NCBI GenBank assembly: GCA_015657535.1
Contig: JADHZB010001391.1
Coordinates: 3,986 to 54,699 of the forward strand
From: Nephromyces sp. MM_2019
Taxonomy: Eukaryota; Apicomplexa; Aconoidasida; Nephromycida
Direction of reading: 5' to 3'
Length of the DNA stretch: 50,714 bases
Translations under genes and position numbers: made by a program
The notes under the pieces: model-generated
What the model saw: only the letters and a program-made list of their open reading frames with translations
The model's database searches: none
What the model was told of the DNA's origin: nothing
Shown here: piece after piece, positions 36,367 through 49,800 of the stretch
Layout of the letters: each line of letters starts with the position of its first letter
Numbering within the stretch: position 1 is the first letter of the stretch

Positions 36367-36684
36367 CTGCTTACTTGCCAAAATTCTCGACAATTTACAC
36401 TTCCAAATGGAAGAACTACCACCATAATATCAATGTATTCATGAAACAAGTGTGTGCTACACCAACGGATTCTTTATCTTTAGCTCAAACTAGTGGACCA
36501 ACAAGAAAAAAAACTAGAGGCGTACTCCATTATGCGGCCAATAGTACACGCGACATACACCACATTAGACATAATTCTTCGACTAGAAGTTAAGGCTCAT
36601 TTTTCCAAAGAATAGCTTAGAAATTACGCTAAAAGCCTGGGAAAACCGCTTGAAACTACGGGTAAACATCTATGGAAAGAAAGC

Positions 36685-37090
36685 TCACTTCGGCCAACAA
36701 GCGCAATCAAAATTTAGACAATACGCTATACTGGCTAATCTCTCGTGGTGATGCAGCAGTAAAAATGCAGCTCAAGCAACCAAAAGGGGCATTTACCTGT
36801 AGTCATGGACAAAAAAATGAAAAAGAAGCGGATAGATGTACTATTGTCAGCCGTTCTGTAAAGTTTCGCTCGCATTCTTTCTGCAGAAACCTCTGTTCAC
36901 GGCTTAATACACAAAATCACACTCCCCAAAAGCAATCGCTGAGGTAGTGGAAGCTTTTTATAGGGCCAGTATTCAAATCAGGCAGCGAGAAATAGACATT
37001 TAGTCTTTGTAGAGCTGATGACTTGCGTGAAGACCCATTGGATGGTGGTAAAAATTCGCATGTTATGCATGTGGGCACAAAAGCAGAATG
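36685..37090 (-). CDS. 3' part of a spliced gene, unknown
   Basis: Three exons, read right to left: 36921-37090, 36797-36855 and 36685-36734, stop TGA at 36685-36687. Joins keep phase if the first uses the donor GAGT|GTGATT. The largest exon has 56 codons and reads HSAFVPTCITCEF, then a Ser-rich linker and VYFSLPDLNTGPIKSF. It includes CxxC within its first 12 residues. The last exon ends in CACWPK. The 5' exons were not established; the exon at 37858-37963 may belong to the same gene. No family recognised. Confidence 0.45.
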
Positions 37091-37857
37091 CTGCAAATTA
37101 CAGTAGACTGGGAGTGCACACATGCACGCACACGCATATAAATATCGGGAAATGAAGGGAGCGCAAAAAAACACACACAGAAATACACATATATATAAGA
37201 ATCATGTGATAAATGGGATGCGTAAAACATAGTAGGCACATGTTGCGGTAACAAGAGAAGAAGCTAGAGCTTATGTCCACAGGTGGCTGCTGCATAAAGT
37301 TTCATGCAACATCCCCCGAGCAAAAACGAGTAGGAATTGTCACGCTTGGGCCTTTACAGAATGAATACACTTGAAGACACTGCCAAAGTGTAACTCTGGC
37401 TTATTTTTAATAAAAAAAAGTCTGGGCATTTGTTAGGAAACGCACCAGTTGAAAGGTGTGAAAGTAGCAGCAAAACCTCAGGGAGCTATCAAAGTAACGC
37501 GAGGGGTGCATAAAAGGATTAGCTTCATTTCGTAAAAGCTTCAAAAAAATTTTGTTAAAAACCAGGCATGCACACACAAAGCAAGAAACAAGCACACGAA
37601 GAAGGAAGGAAACGCGCAAAACAAAACATAAGCGCAAGCAAACACACAAAGAGGCACTCAAACTAACACACTAGCAAACAAAAAAAGGCACACTCAAACA
37701 CATACAAAATCAAAGACACTGCACCATCTAACACAATTCATCAGCTTAACCCAGTCTGTTGTTGCCAATTTTGCTTCAAAAAATAGCAAAGAAGTTCATC
37801 ATATACCATGCAAGCTTATGTCCCCTTCACCAGACTCGTATTCCTCGGCAGACACAC

Positions 37858-37963
37858 AAAAGAGCAAAGTCTAAGTGGTAGAATGCAAAATCTGCGTCCT
37901 TCGCTAAAATGAGAGAAGCAGACGCAACATCCGCTTCACCGGGGGATTTTATATAAGAAGATG
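37858..37963 (-). CDS. Exon with a PGEAD motif, possible FEN/XPG-like nuclease fragment
   Basis: Open exon of 34 full codons after the acceptor TATGTAAG and before a donor GTGTGT. It reads YIKSPGEADVASASLILA followed by KDADFAFYHLD. The pairing of P-G-E-A-D/E with a downstream D-x-D is characteristic of the catalytic core of FEN1/XPG and related PIN-like nucleases (PGEAEAQ...DxD). The resemblance is short and one exon cannot prove it. A likely next exon downstream (near 37735-37775) reads KLATTDWVKLMNC. Could be upstream coding sequence of the gene at 36685-37090. Confidence 0.35.
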
Positions 37964-38321
37964 CTTACATAAAGACTGAGATTGCCAAGGACACACACAG
38001 TTACAAGTTCAAGCTCTTTCTCCATATCTGTATGAGTCTACGCACACTATATGAATACGAGAGCAGAGAAGCAAACAGAAGCAAGCGCAAGCAGGTAGAG
38101 ACATGTCTCTAGCCGTATAAATAGACATCCATATGCAGCTCATAGTGGGGATGGAAAACAGCTTTAATTCCCCTCTTGCTGCCATCTTATATGAAACAAA
38201 GTTAATTCACAGTGTATTTCCCCTAAATAATCACTACCCACCCATAACCCTGTACTGCTCTATTATTTGCTTCTTTCTACGTAACCCCAGCCATTGATAC
38301 TACTTCATTAAAAAATCATAT

Positions 38322-39682
38322 CTAAACGTTCTTCTCCTCCCCCTCTTCTTCAAAAGCTAACCAAAATCCACCGTAAACATACGGGATCATTGTTAGATCG
38401 CGAAGTTTCGATGTCTTGTAGGCTCTTGATACCTTTTTTTCAATATTTTAGAATCATCAATTCACATACGCACACAAGAGCCCCTTGTTCTGTCTGTAGG
38501 AGACTCAATTTTTCGTCAAAAATGCGGCAATTTCCGTACGAGTCGCTTTGAATACTTAAATTCTATCAGGAAGATGCTTTATTTTGTGAGTTTCCGCCAT
38601 TTTTCTCCACAAAAAGATGTGAGAAATAAAGAAAGCCTCAAAGAATATTCAGCTTCTACCAGGCCGGCTGCGATATCATCGAAGTAGCTAAAGTGCTCAA
38701 CAAGTGCAAAATATTCGTCGCATACTTCAAGAAGACAATGCTGCTAATGAGTTTTTATCCTAGGCAGGAGTAGCTAAACCCAAAAACATTGAAAAAGTTA
38801 CTTCTTCCTTCTTTAGAGGAATTTTTACACAGAATTTCTCGTGGTAACTGGCAGTTTTCTACCTTTTTCGCATCAATCCTTGAAGTTGCTTCGAGATTGA
38901 CTGTAACCCTATGTATAATACAAGTGGCATCTTCAAACTTAGTGAACAATCAGAGCTTCAATTAGGGGACACTCTTCCCGAATGACTTTGAAGCAAAAAC
39001 CAACAAATTTACTAGAAATTGCAGAGCGGGAAAGCCACACACAACGGGACTAGAAACACACATACATGTATGCATTCTAACATCACGAGTTCTGCATTAA
39101 GGCATACTTGTCTGTACTTGCTAACCGCTGCTTGCTAGAAGAAGGTGCACAGCTATCAACACCCACCAGTTTGCTAGAAGAAGGGGAAAAAGGATAAGTA
39201 TATGATGAATACATTACCTCCTGAGTGTACATACACAAGTAAGGTAGCTGCAGACGCATGGAGGCTACGAATAATAGCCCAAAAGAGCACACACAGACCC
39301 ATTTGCAAGGAAAGGGCATAGAAAATAAAAACATGATGAAGGAATAGTGCGCAGATCATGAACAGCATCAAAAAACAACATACAATGTTTTTCCAACCAA
39401 CTACAGCAGGTTATATATATAGTGTATATACACAACCTGAAAATCACAGACATGTTTCGATTTCTCCGTTCCACATATATGAATTTATAAACGATAGAAG
39501 GAAAAAGAAATAATAGCCGAGCAAAAACAATTTTAGCTACAAGACAAAGAGATGAGAGCATATACTTATTCTCTTTAACTAAGCGATGTGAGTTCAGTGA
39601 GAAACATGTGCAGAATTTGCTGAATCTGTCAAGCAGGCGAGTGTGCGTACAATAGCCTCTGGTAAAGTAAAAAAAATTCTTT
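38322..39682 (-). CDS. Spliced gene, unknown, C-terminal portion
   Basis: Six exons, read right to left: 39651-39682, 39108-39173, 38863-38937, 38660-38743, 38476-38554 and 38322-38432 (stop TAG). They join in phase and give about 150 residues: KEFFLLYQRL, a Ser-rich stretch, LKMPLVLYIGLQSISKQL, two helix-like hydrophobic stretches, SDSYGNCRIFDEKLSLLQ, and an acidic tail ending EEEGEEKNV. An alternative reading of exons 38863-38937 and 38660-38743 in another frame (containing DEYFALVEHFSYFDDIA) is also fully open and phase-consistent; it slightly resembles the COG3/Sec34 tether motif. I prefer the first chain because it needs fewer tiny exons and links to the two 5' exons. The last donor could also be CCC|GTATGT, in which case the gene continues. 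Start not found. Confidence 0.45.
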
Positions 39683-40424
39683 CTTGTGAAGAAGATGGCG
39701 CTGCCTTCTGAGAAAAGAACTCAACGAAGCATAAACAACAGTTGTGCCTTGGTATGACACGACAAAAAAAAAGTGATATAGCAAAGGAATAGCAAGCTCG
39801 AGCGGGTTGTGTGCGTGCACCACCCCAAGGGGCAGCACGCGTGCTTCAAAGTAGATAACTCAACTCTCCAGATGCAAAAAAAATAAGATTACTTTCAAGA
39901 AGAGAATAAAAAAAAGCATTCACTTATTCAAAAGGCATTTGAACGCGCACACACATGCACTACATAGCTAATAGTGAGCGTTAAAACGCACTCAGAATCG
40001 TTCAGATGCACACAATGCGTAGCATATGGAGAGTACTACAGACAACACACAGTTAAGCCCTCTAAAACGTAATGCTTTCAGCAGCAAAAAACGTCAGAAG
40101 CAGTTAAACGCACAAAAGAAAGCAAGGAAGAAAGGTTCACACACACTATATATAGATGATTTCTATGTGGGAAGGACAGCTTTCAATAGGCTTCAAATTG
40201 AGTTTTTACACCAAAATATGGCCTAAAGCTAAGAAACTGACTGTACATACACCGCGTAAAATCGAAACATTGCGCAAGCATTCTAGGCTGCATAGGACTG
40301 AAACGCTCGTGCTCGCAGCTCGCCTCAAACATGAGTGATTTGCATAAGAGGGTACCTTCCCTATCAAGCCTTATGGGTGTGCACACACGCCGAAACTCGG
40401 AAATCATAGGAGTGCACACACACA

Positions 40425-40690
40425 CAAGTGCATTAGCATCAAAACCACATTGGTGTACTGGCACACACACACACACGCAAATCTATTAACATCACGCCAC
40501 CTACAAGCACATATATGCGCAGATAGCACCAAAACATATAGGTGTATATACACACAAGTGCAAAAATGCACTAGCGTTAAAACCACATTAGTGTCCCGAC
40601 ACACATTCGCACAAAAACGCGCTAGCATCAAACCGCCTACGAGCACATACACGCGCAGATAGCATCAAACAACATAGGTGTACATACACC
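40425..40690. repeat. Diverged two-copy tandem repeat, period about 130 bp
   Basis: Each copy runs: AAGTGCA, then CTAGCRT or TTAGCAT, then AAAACCACATT(G/A)GTGT, a CA-rich stretch, then CATATATGCGCAGATAGCA or CATACACGCGCAGATAGCA, then ATAGGTGTAYATACAC. The second copy ends just 3' of the large minus-strand gene. Confidence 0.7.
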
Positions 40691-40803
40691 ACCAGAAGCC
40701 TAAATGACCAAAAGCAACACTTTTACGTTATGCTCACATAGGTATATGAAAAATTTGAGAAAAGAAAGCTCAATATATCAAAATAAAACAGCAAAAAATG
40801 CGC

Positions 40804-43800
40804 TTAAAACTTGGTTTTTAGCCACTTTTTCATGTCAGTCCAATATCCAGCGTTCTTCGCTGAAGACTGACTTTTAGCGGGCTTCCCGCCACTACTAGTA
40901 TCAGCATATCCGCCAGTATCATCCCCTTTAAAAACCCTGCAAAAAAGTGAAAGAAAATACGAGAAACTGAGCTTTTTATCAAAGATTGTTAATCTCCTAC
41001 AGTCGATGAGAAGATGCGGGTGGTAGCGTGTATACGTCGCAGACAGGCTGAAAAAAGGAGATCAAAAAGAAAAAAAGCACCCATTGGGGGTAAGATTCGA
41101 GTAAGAAAAAACAAGATATCTACTAAATATACAATGAGAATTACGAAATAAGCACACACGCACACACACAAAATACTATCAACGGTGGAAAAAAACCAAA
41201 GCAAAACTCTTGGTAAGTCAAATATAAAAAAAAATTGCATTCATTTTCATCTTATGTGAAAACTAGAGGGTGAAAGGGAACACACATGTACACAGAGAAG
41301 TTAACCCATATCAACACGCACCCACACACATCCACACGCACCTGCACACACACACATAAACGCACACACACCCAAACATGGTGTACATACACATTACCTA
41401 GTATGGTAATCAACTTCCAATTTTATGGTTTCGTTGCTTTTCTTTGTTTCATTGATGCTTTGAGATCTCATCTCAAGCGCTTCAACAAACATACGGGGTG
41501 AATTGGAGAATTGTTGAAGAAACGCCTCCACATGAGTAATAACATTTTCCGTCTGCATACCAGAAGAAAAGCTACATACTGACTCCAAGCGTATAGTAAG
41601 AATCACCCCCTCAAATACAAGCAAACTACTTTTCCCGGAAATGACAGTCAAACGAAGATTCAGCCAAAAATGCAACAAAAAATCACAAAAAGGTCACACA
41701 CACAAATGTCAGCAAATTCTGAGCTACAACAAAGGAAAACAGAAAAATTATCACTCGTTAAAATTACTGCGGTACACACACATGCTCCCACCAGAAGACT
41801 GTTATAGATAAGCGAGAGTCATCTTCATCAGAATCTATACCGGAGTGCTACCCCCCCGGTCTGCCTAATCTTCTCCCCTTGGCTGTTTTCTCCCTTCTGT
41901 CTTCTACTTCTTCCCCAGCTCCCATTCTCCTCCCCCCTCTCCACCCCCCCCCTCCCACCTCTCATCCCAGCTTCTCTTCTCTTCCCCCCTCTCACACTAC
42001 CTTTTGCTCAGAACCACCAGCCACCGAGACAGTGAGGTGCATATCCAACGCTCTTATGCACTCTGCAAGAACTTCAAAGTCTTTTTCTAGCGTTTCAATC
42101 TCCTTTTGATCTGGTATTAAGTAGCCCTCATAAGAAAGCTCGCTAATGAGGAAGCACCATGTCTACAAACATAGATGAAGAAGAGGAGGGTGTACATACA
42201 CCGAAGAAGAAGCGGACAAATATCTAAAAAAGGGCGGATAAAAGACGAAAAATCCCACAAAAAGAAGGAATCTTAGACTGAGTCGCTACAGAGAGCTGCA
42301 CAAGCATTTTGCTCTCATATATCAGGAACTACACGGTAGTTACTTCGTTGAAAGGCTTATCATAATCCACTCCGAACTCAAGCAGTAGAAGTAAATATCA
42401 GCAAAAAATGGTAGAAAATCGCACACACAGGCTAAACCATCAAGTTTTTGCACACATAATTGACGCTACAAGGAGGAAGTTAAGGGAAATACCGAGATTT
42501 CAATGCGAGTTGCTACGGTAGCTTTGCACCAGCAACTAGACGCACACACACATATATGTGTGCAGATTAAGAAGAATATAGCATCGCACACAAAAATATG
42601 AAGACTTGATATTAAACACGCAAACAATTACACCATCGCATGGACAAATTGTTACACACGCACCTATCAAGATAGGCTTACGGACGCATAATACGCAGAC
42701 ACAATAACATAAACACGCATCAATAGAAAAAGCAACCAAAATCACACACACACACAAACTATGCCAAAAGGATAACTTTTAGCGAGCATCTAGCCAGCTA
42801 AAACCTAGTAACAACCTCTATGAATCCCATCAAGAAGAAGCATCGCAGCTTATCGCCGTAGGTGCTTGGGGCTTGAGAAAAGAATCGCTCCACCGTCTGC
42901 ACACACAGCGAGAACTACATGATATATTCTTACAAGAGAAACCTTATCAAAAAGTGAGTTATCTGCTTCATGAAAACACCTCCCAGAGAGAGTCTGCTAT
43001 ACAACACACACGTGTATACATAGAAGGTACTGATGCATAGCATCCTCGCGAATGGAACACACACACAAAATGCAACATACACAAGCACACAGAAAAAAAA
43101 ACATACAGCGTTTACTTACCGTGTGAAATGAGTTAACAAGGTACTCCATATTGCTGGAATTAAACCCTTTCTCATACATCTCTTTGAAGACGGAATCTTG
43201 AAACTCCACAAAGATTATCCTATAGGCTGCAAATCTGCAAATTCCCAGCAAAAACATTAGATTCACACACCATAAACACTGTTTTGTATAGAGAAGAACT
43301 CCCTAAAGGAAAAATCATTCGAAAAAGCATACACACACTCATGTATATAGGTGAAGATGTGGACACACACACATGCATATACTAGAACATTTCAGTATAC
43401 ACAAAAACACAAGCACACATACATATAATAAACAAACTAAAAATACTTTTAAGTTTACAATGCTATGCAATGCCGACATGCGTGCAGTTAATACGAGAAA
43501 ATATAACATACTAAAGGTGTACATACGCCTCAGACACACAAGATATTCTCCAAACAGAAGCATCAACTTAAGAAAGCTGCTCCGGGAATTCAGCATAACT
43601 AGAGACTCAAAAAAGCTCATTGTACACATCAAAAACTCACTGCAAATACTCCTATCTCAGGACAATTGAGTGTAAATACACTCTAAAAGTTAATGTTTCA
43701 ACTCATTCGGCTTAAAAAAAAAGGCTTTTAATCAAAAAACAGCAACACACACAATCCTCACCGGCTTACGTCTACTATAGCGGCTTCAATTAGCCTTTGA

Positions 43801-46800
43801 CAATCGTGAATTATATCCTGCAAATAGGCGTCTGCCAGATCTTTCGATAAGTCATGTTCATTGTCAACTGGAGCCTTATGATGCGTCTTCATCGCAGAGG
43901 GTAGAGGTGCTGAAAGGGAAGGAAAATGCAGAGAAATATAGGATTTCAGGGGTGTGTGTGCGAGTCACGTTGAGTAGGTATAATGGTATATGTGTTCGGT
44001 TAAGCAAGTACACTGTTTTGTAGGTCCGCATCTCTTCCCCACATCAAGCAGACACTCCAAATTGCTCGCTTAACTCTCATTTTGAACGGAAATCAGAGCA
44101 AATTCTTGTGTGTGTGTGTGGGTCTTTGCCTAGGCTATATATACGACATATAAGCACTTAACAGTCCTATTAAACGTAGAGAAGCACAGTAAAACGAGCG
44201 TAGCTTAGAGAATCCAAGTGGATACGAAGAATACTCAGTACTTAAACTGTAAAAATCTGAGTGGTGGGGTGTCTTACTTACTATCAATAAACATCACAAC
44301 ACACAAACGTCATTCATAGCCACACACTACCAATACGAATTACGAATCTCAAAAAAAAAATCGCCATTCACAGCCACACACTATCAATGAGCACAGCCAC
44401 ACACACCATTCAGTCACACACTATCAAGCATTAAAGCACACACACACTTTTTACAGCACCATCTTCAGGCGTTCCAAAGACCTTTCTCAGCGAGACAAAC
44501 TGACTCTGCCGAGCTGCCTCATTCTTGTTCACCATAAAAGCAAACTTCGACGCCAAATTAGGCAGTTTCTCATAGAAGAAGAAAAGGCTGTGTAAACGCA
44601 CTAGCCATCCCCTAAGTGGAGAATCGCTGAACTGCGTTTTAACCTGTAAGAATGCGAAGAAGCCGCACATACACACAAGAGCAACAGTTGGGTCGGTTTA
44701 TTGAGAGTTGCCTTGGATTAGTATTTGTGTGTGAGGTTAGATAGGAGCATGTGTGCGTGCAAGAGCGAAAAAGGCTTAGAATATTCCAAATGAGGTGTGT
44801 GTGCACATGATCATAAATTTGTGTGATGCCAGGGGGGGAGGGATTGGGCGTGAGGGGGGCTTGTGGGAGAGCGTATATGGGTCTGTACTTGGGCGACTGT
44901 GTGTGTGTGTACTGGTATTTATGCAACGATGTGTGTGCGTCTACTAGTTTTCAAGCATGCAGATGCATGTAACCACATCTTATCCGATCAAAAAACTCCT
45001 GAAAACGCACGTACACACTTCACTTCACCCTATACCCATCGCAGGAGTGTACAGACACCCCCCCCTTAGTGCAACGCATACCTCGCTCAGCAGCCCCAGT
45101 AGCTCAGGACAGAGCATCGCAATCGTATTGCCTGCATCCACTCGTTGCCCATCTGGCATATCAGAGGAGGAAGTGGCTCGAGGTGTTCTCGGAAAGCCAC
45201 GAACCGCTGAAAGAGCTTTACTAGGCTGCATCTTCACCTGCTTGCTACCTTTGCCTCTTTCTATAAGCAAAAAAATGCTCTTGAGAAATTGTAAGGGGTG
45301 AAAACACAACGCGCACACACACCATATACGGGGCGCAATAGAGAAAGAAACACACCAACAGTACACAAGCAATACGCACAAGCAGCACACACAAACTAGA
45401 CACAAAGAATATACTAACAAGCACAAACAATACACCAATAACACATACAAACAACGCACTGAAAAAACACACAAGCTACACACATAGTAAGAATCTACTA
45501 TCTTTTTTGCTTAGGGCTTTCAATACCTGTATCTGAACTTGAACTAAAATCTTCATAATTATCATGTGCTGCAGCGTTGGCAGCTCCACCAGGCTTGTGC
45601 GATGAGGGAAGCTTCCGTATCGAAGCTCTCTTCCCGAAAATTCTACTGACAGTACTGCAAATCACAGCGAAAAACTAAAAAAATAGCAAAAAACTCTCAC
45701 AAGGTGGTGTACATACACTCAGAAAAGCTTCTTCTGCTGAAAAAAAGCGAAAAAAAATTTTAAAAACTCATCAAGTCACACATTCAAACGGAGAAAAAAA
45801 TGAAAGGTTTATGACAGAGTGTGTGCGGTAAATATTCTGCCTCCAAAGTGTGAGGGTAGGCTGATACATATACAGCTAGAGCGTGAGGACAGGCTGATAC
45901 ACCGACAGCTAGAGTATGACGGCAGCTTGAAACACACAGGCAGAGTATGAGGGCATGCTGGCACACGCACAGCTCAAACCTAAGAACACCCCCACACACA
46001 CATGCACCGTGTAAGCCTCTAGTTACAGAAACTTCAACTGCCTCTACCAAAAAACTGAAAAACGATATTTTCATCCTATTTGGGGGGTTCGCACACACAT
46101 GTACGCAAGCTTCTTCAAGCGTATGTACATCTAATCAGCACGGGCAAAGAACCGAAAAAACCTTGATTTACTTGTTGTAGAAGGATTTCTTCCTGATCCT
46201 TGCCTTTGCTGAGATCTTCAGCATCTCTCTGCTTGGTGTACGTATCTCTCTGAGCGTGGAAGATACGATGCTGCTCAGCACTAAAACAGGCCCAGAGCAA
46301 TCAGCTAAAACACTCTCACAAAAGCTAGAAGAGAGATCCATAAGAAAAGTAGAAAAGATGGGAGACAACCTGCAGGTATAAATAAGACGTTTAGGCAGCG
46401 AGAGCCCGTAAAAAAAGAGCACACACACAAAGATACACACACAAACACATAAAGCAACACACAAACACACAAAAACACAAAAAAACAACACGCAAACACA
46501 CACAAATACCGGCATCAGCCGTTGGGCTTTTAGAGGTGTACATAAACCTCAAACTTGCCGAAGTTGAGCAAAATTTCTTCATCCAATCCAAGAGCGGGTT
46601 TAGTAGTAATAGAGAGGCACACACACAGACAAAAATATACACACGAAGAGGAAAAGGGCTACACCCACCAGGAAACACAAGTAAATACAAAGACACACAC
46701 AGAAAAACATGCATACGCAAGCAGAAAAATAGAGAAGCACACACAAAGAAACATACACAGACTCATACACAAAGTAAAAAGCACACAAATGCACACAAAT

Positions 46801-49800
46801 GCACACAAACAGAGAGACACACAAACAAAAACACAGGAATAAACAGACCGACAACGACACACACAAACACAACTAGCCACATATATTGATATGTATTACG
46901 CACAACCTACCACTCCATAGGAGCCTGTAACTCTAGTACAGTATCATACAGATGATTGATAAACGAGACGATATCCACACACGAGACGCTATGAAGAATA
47001 TCCGGTGCTTTCATAGGCATCCACTCTTCGCCTTGTAAACATCTAAAGGAAAGATAAAAGGCACACGCACACGCACACACACACATACACACACACACGC
47101 ACAAGCTATTAATCTCACACATACACACCAAACTATACAACTTACACAAAACTAGCTATAAACTTCATACACATACCTATAAACTCCACATGTAAATACA
47201 CAAGAATACCTATAAAATCCACACTCACAAGGACATACCTAAAAACTCCAAACACAAACACATACTCATAAACTCCACACGTAAACACACAAGCATACCT
47301 GTAAACTCCACACACACACACTTCCACATGCACAGGTCTCCACACCCCCCACACACACGACTCTACACTCGACACTCCACACACACTTCCACACTACACA
47401 CACATTTTCCCGCGCATTCACAGCTCCCCATATCACACAAGCAATAGCCTCCCAACAAAAATTTCGAGCAAAAGCTCCCTCAAAAAAACTCTTAAACTCG
47501 GTGTACATACATCTCGAATATTTCACCTCTCAATGATCTTCTCAACCTCTTGAAAACGAGTTTCTAACGCGCTGAGGATGTACTGCTTAAAGCTATCAAA
47601 CAACTGCGGTTCTCTAGGGATTGCATACATCCCCTTTCTCCCCTTGAAGATCAGCCTGAGCTCTTCACAGAGCAGCTCAAACTTCCTCGCACAAGCCAGT
47701 ATCTGAGCTCCTCCAGGAGGAACATCGCTCTCTGGCCAGTAAGGGCTTGCAGTAACCTCACGAAGCGCCTCAAATAACTCACGCCGCGACTGTAAAAGTG
47801 TAAGCATACCCACAGTCCAACAGTGTGTGTGAGCAGAGGAGACGTAATAGTGCACGTACGCACAAGTTTTTATGTGTTGGGATGACGGGAAAATTTTATG
47901 TGTGTGCAGTATCAGGAGGAGAGGGATAGCGATATAAAAAATAACCGGGAAGGATTTGATGTGCTTTGATGGGGTCTGTTAGTTTATGCAAGTTAGTTAT
48001 GGGGTATTAGATACACACACACACACACACACACAGCCAAAGAGATACACAGACACACACACACAGACACGCATACGGATACACACGCAGAGAGACACAC
48101 ACCAAAAAGGCAGTTGAAGTGGCTTGTAGGCCACCAGATTTGCAGAGCAAGCGGATAAGCAAGGTAAAAAATTCATACTAATCAACAGCGAGTGTACGTA
48201 CACCTATGAGATTTCATAGCGTGAGATGCTGTGATTAGTATAAGGAGTAGCTAGTAAACCTCACCACCCAGTTTACTCTGCTTAAAGGGGAGCAAATAAA
48301 AAGAAGAGCTGCTAGTGAAGTTTCCTGTTCATCTTGCTTTGCATGGGAAGAAGATGAAGCATATGCTGAGGAGCGTGTGTGTGGGCGTGACTGGGTTGGT
48401 GTCTGTGTGGGCTTGTGCGTTGGTATATGTGCTAGTGCATGTATGTGTGTGTGTGTACGAGCGGTTGAGTGTGTTGGTATGTGTGTGCGTGCTGTTGTGT
48501 GCCTCGGGTTCCATGCGTGCATGTGTGCGTATCACAGCATATCTTTCAGCGTGTGCAGCATAGCACGTCGTTCAGCATGTGTGTACTGGACTACACCTTT
48601 CTGTGTGTGAACTGTGTAGCATGTCTCAGTGTATCGGAGAGCAAGTCTTGCAGCGTGTAAATCAGCCTCAGTGCCGAGTAAGTCAGAGTGTGGCAGTGAG
48701 TGTGCTACTATGTGTGCGTATCTAAGTGCGTGCTCCAGCACGCGTGTCTGCCAGCCCATCAGTGTGCATCTCTCCCAGTGTGTTGCTGCTTAACTCTCTC
48801 AGAGGATCTGCGGTGTGTGTGTGTGTGTGCATACTACTCTTTAGAGGAAGAAGCCTCCTTACAAGCCCTATGAGGCGATCTTCAGCGTAATCTTCTGCCC
48901 ACTAAAACCGTGCAGCACTTACACAGTATATAATGATTAAGACATGCTCATTGTCGGATAGAAGATTGCTCCATATAGAGGAATAGTACTCCAATTCGCA
49001 TTGAACTTCATCAACAAACTTTTTAAAGGCTTTCCCCAAAGTATCCATCATCGCCGTCATCTCCTTATCAGCCTTCTGTACGTACACCGCGCACACAGAC
49101 AGCGAAAAAATCCTCATCAAAAGTAACACACACGCGGAGACTCAGTGTACATACACTAAGTCTGATACTATACATATAAGGTATGAAAGCAAGAGGATAG
49201 ACACGAGGTGGTTGCATCACATATAAGGTTAGGAGAAACACACACACACAGATATTCACTTCACATGAACTTCACGCACACAGGCGTCATACATAATGAA
49301 AAAGGGGGTACCTGCCATGAACTTTATAGAAAGACACACACGCCGAAGTGTGAAAGGAAAGAATCTCAGTAAGCATGATATACACACAGACTGGTACATA
49401 CATAGAGAAGTGAACCAGAAATGAAAAAATCTGAGCGAGCAGCATAAATACACAGAAAGGCACATACAGAAGCACATATCAGGCAAGAAAATTCCAAAGT
49501 CAGCAACATACACACACACATCGAAAAATAAGCCAAAAAATGAGTAGTGCACGCCTAGCCATACAAACGCACCAAAAAGCAAACCATTACTCCGAGCAGC
49601 ACACACACACAGCCCTACAAACGCATATATATAAGAAAAAAAAGCCACCAAACCAACACACACACATCTAAACATCACACACCATCGCAATACTTTCAGC
49701 TTTTTCTCCACCCTTTCCTTCGCTCTCCAAATTGCTTCTATTGAGATACATGGGAGTCTTCCTTACAGCATCAAGCGATTCATCAAAAGTACGCCTATAC

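Noticed and set aside
38660..38937. COG3/Sec34-like reading (DEYFALVEHFSYFDDIA)
   Set aside because: It does not connect in phase to the two upstream exons and needs extra tiny exons downstream; kept only as an alternative.
40026..40226. 66-codon plus-strand frame with basic residues
   Set aside because: No splice partners, no recognisable motif, and it lies between two minus-strand genes; not enough support.
46391..46889. Long frames on both strands rich in Cys/Val or His/Thr
   Set aside because: Translations of CA/TG microsatellites; frames without stops are expected in such repeats.
48315..48610. Plus-strand frames rich in CVCV and minus-strand frames rich in THTH
   Set aside because: TG-repeat translations inside an intron of the large minus-strand gene.
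49256..49711. 151-codon minus-strand frame rich in Cys/Val/Phe
   Set aside because: Repeat-driven intron sequence between exons 49683-49933 and 48923-49075; only a small possible exon (49276-49311) was kept as uncertain.
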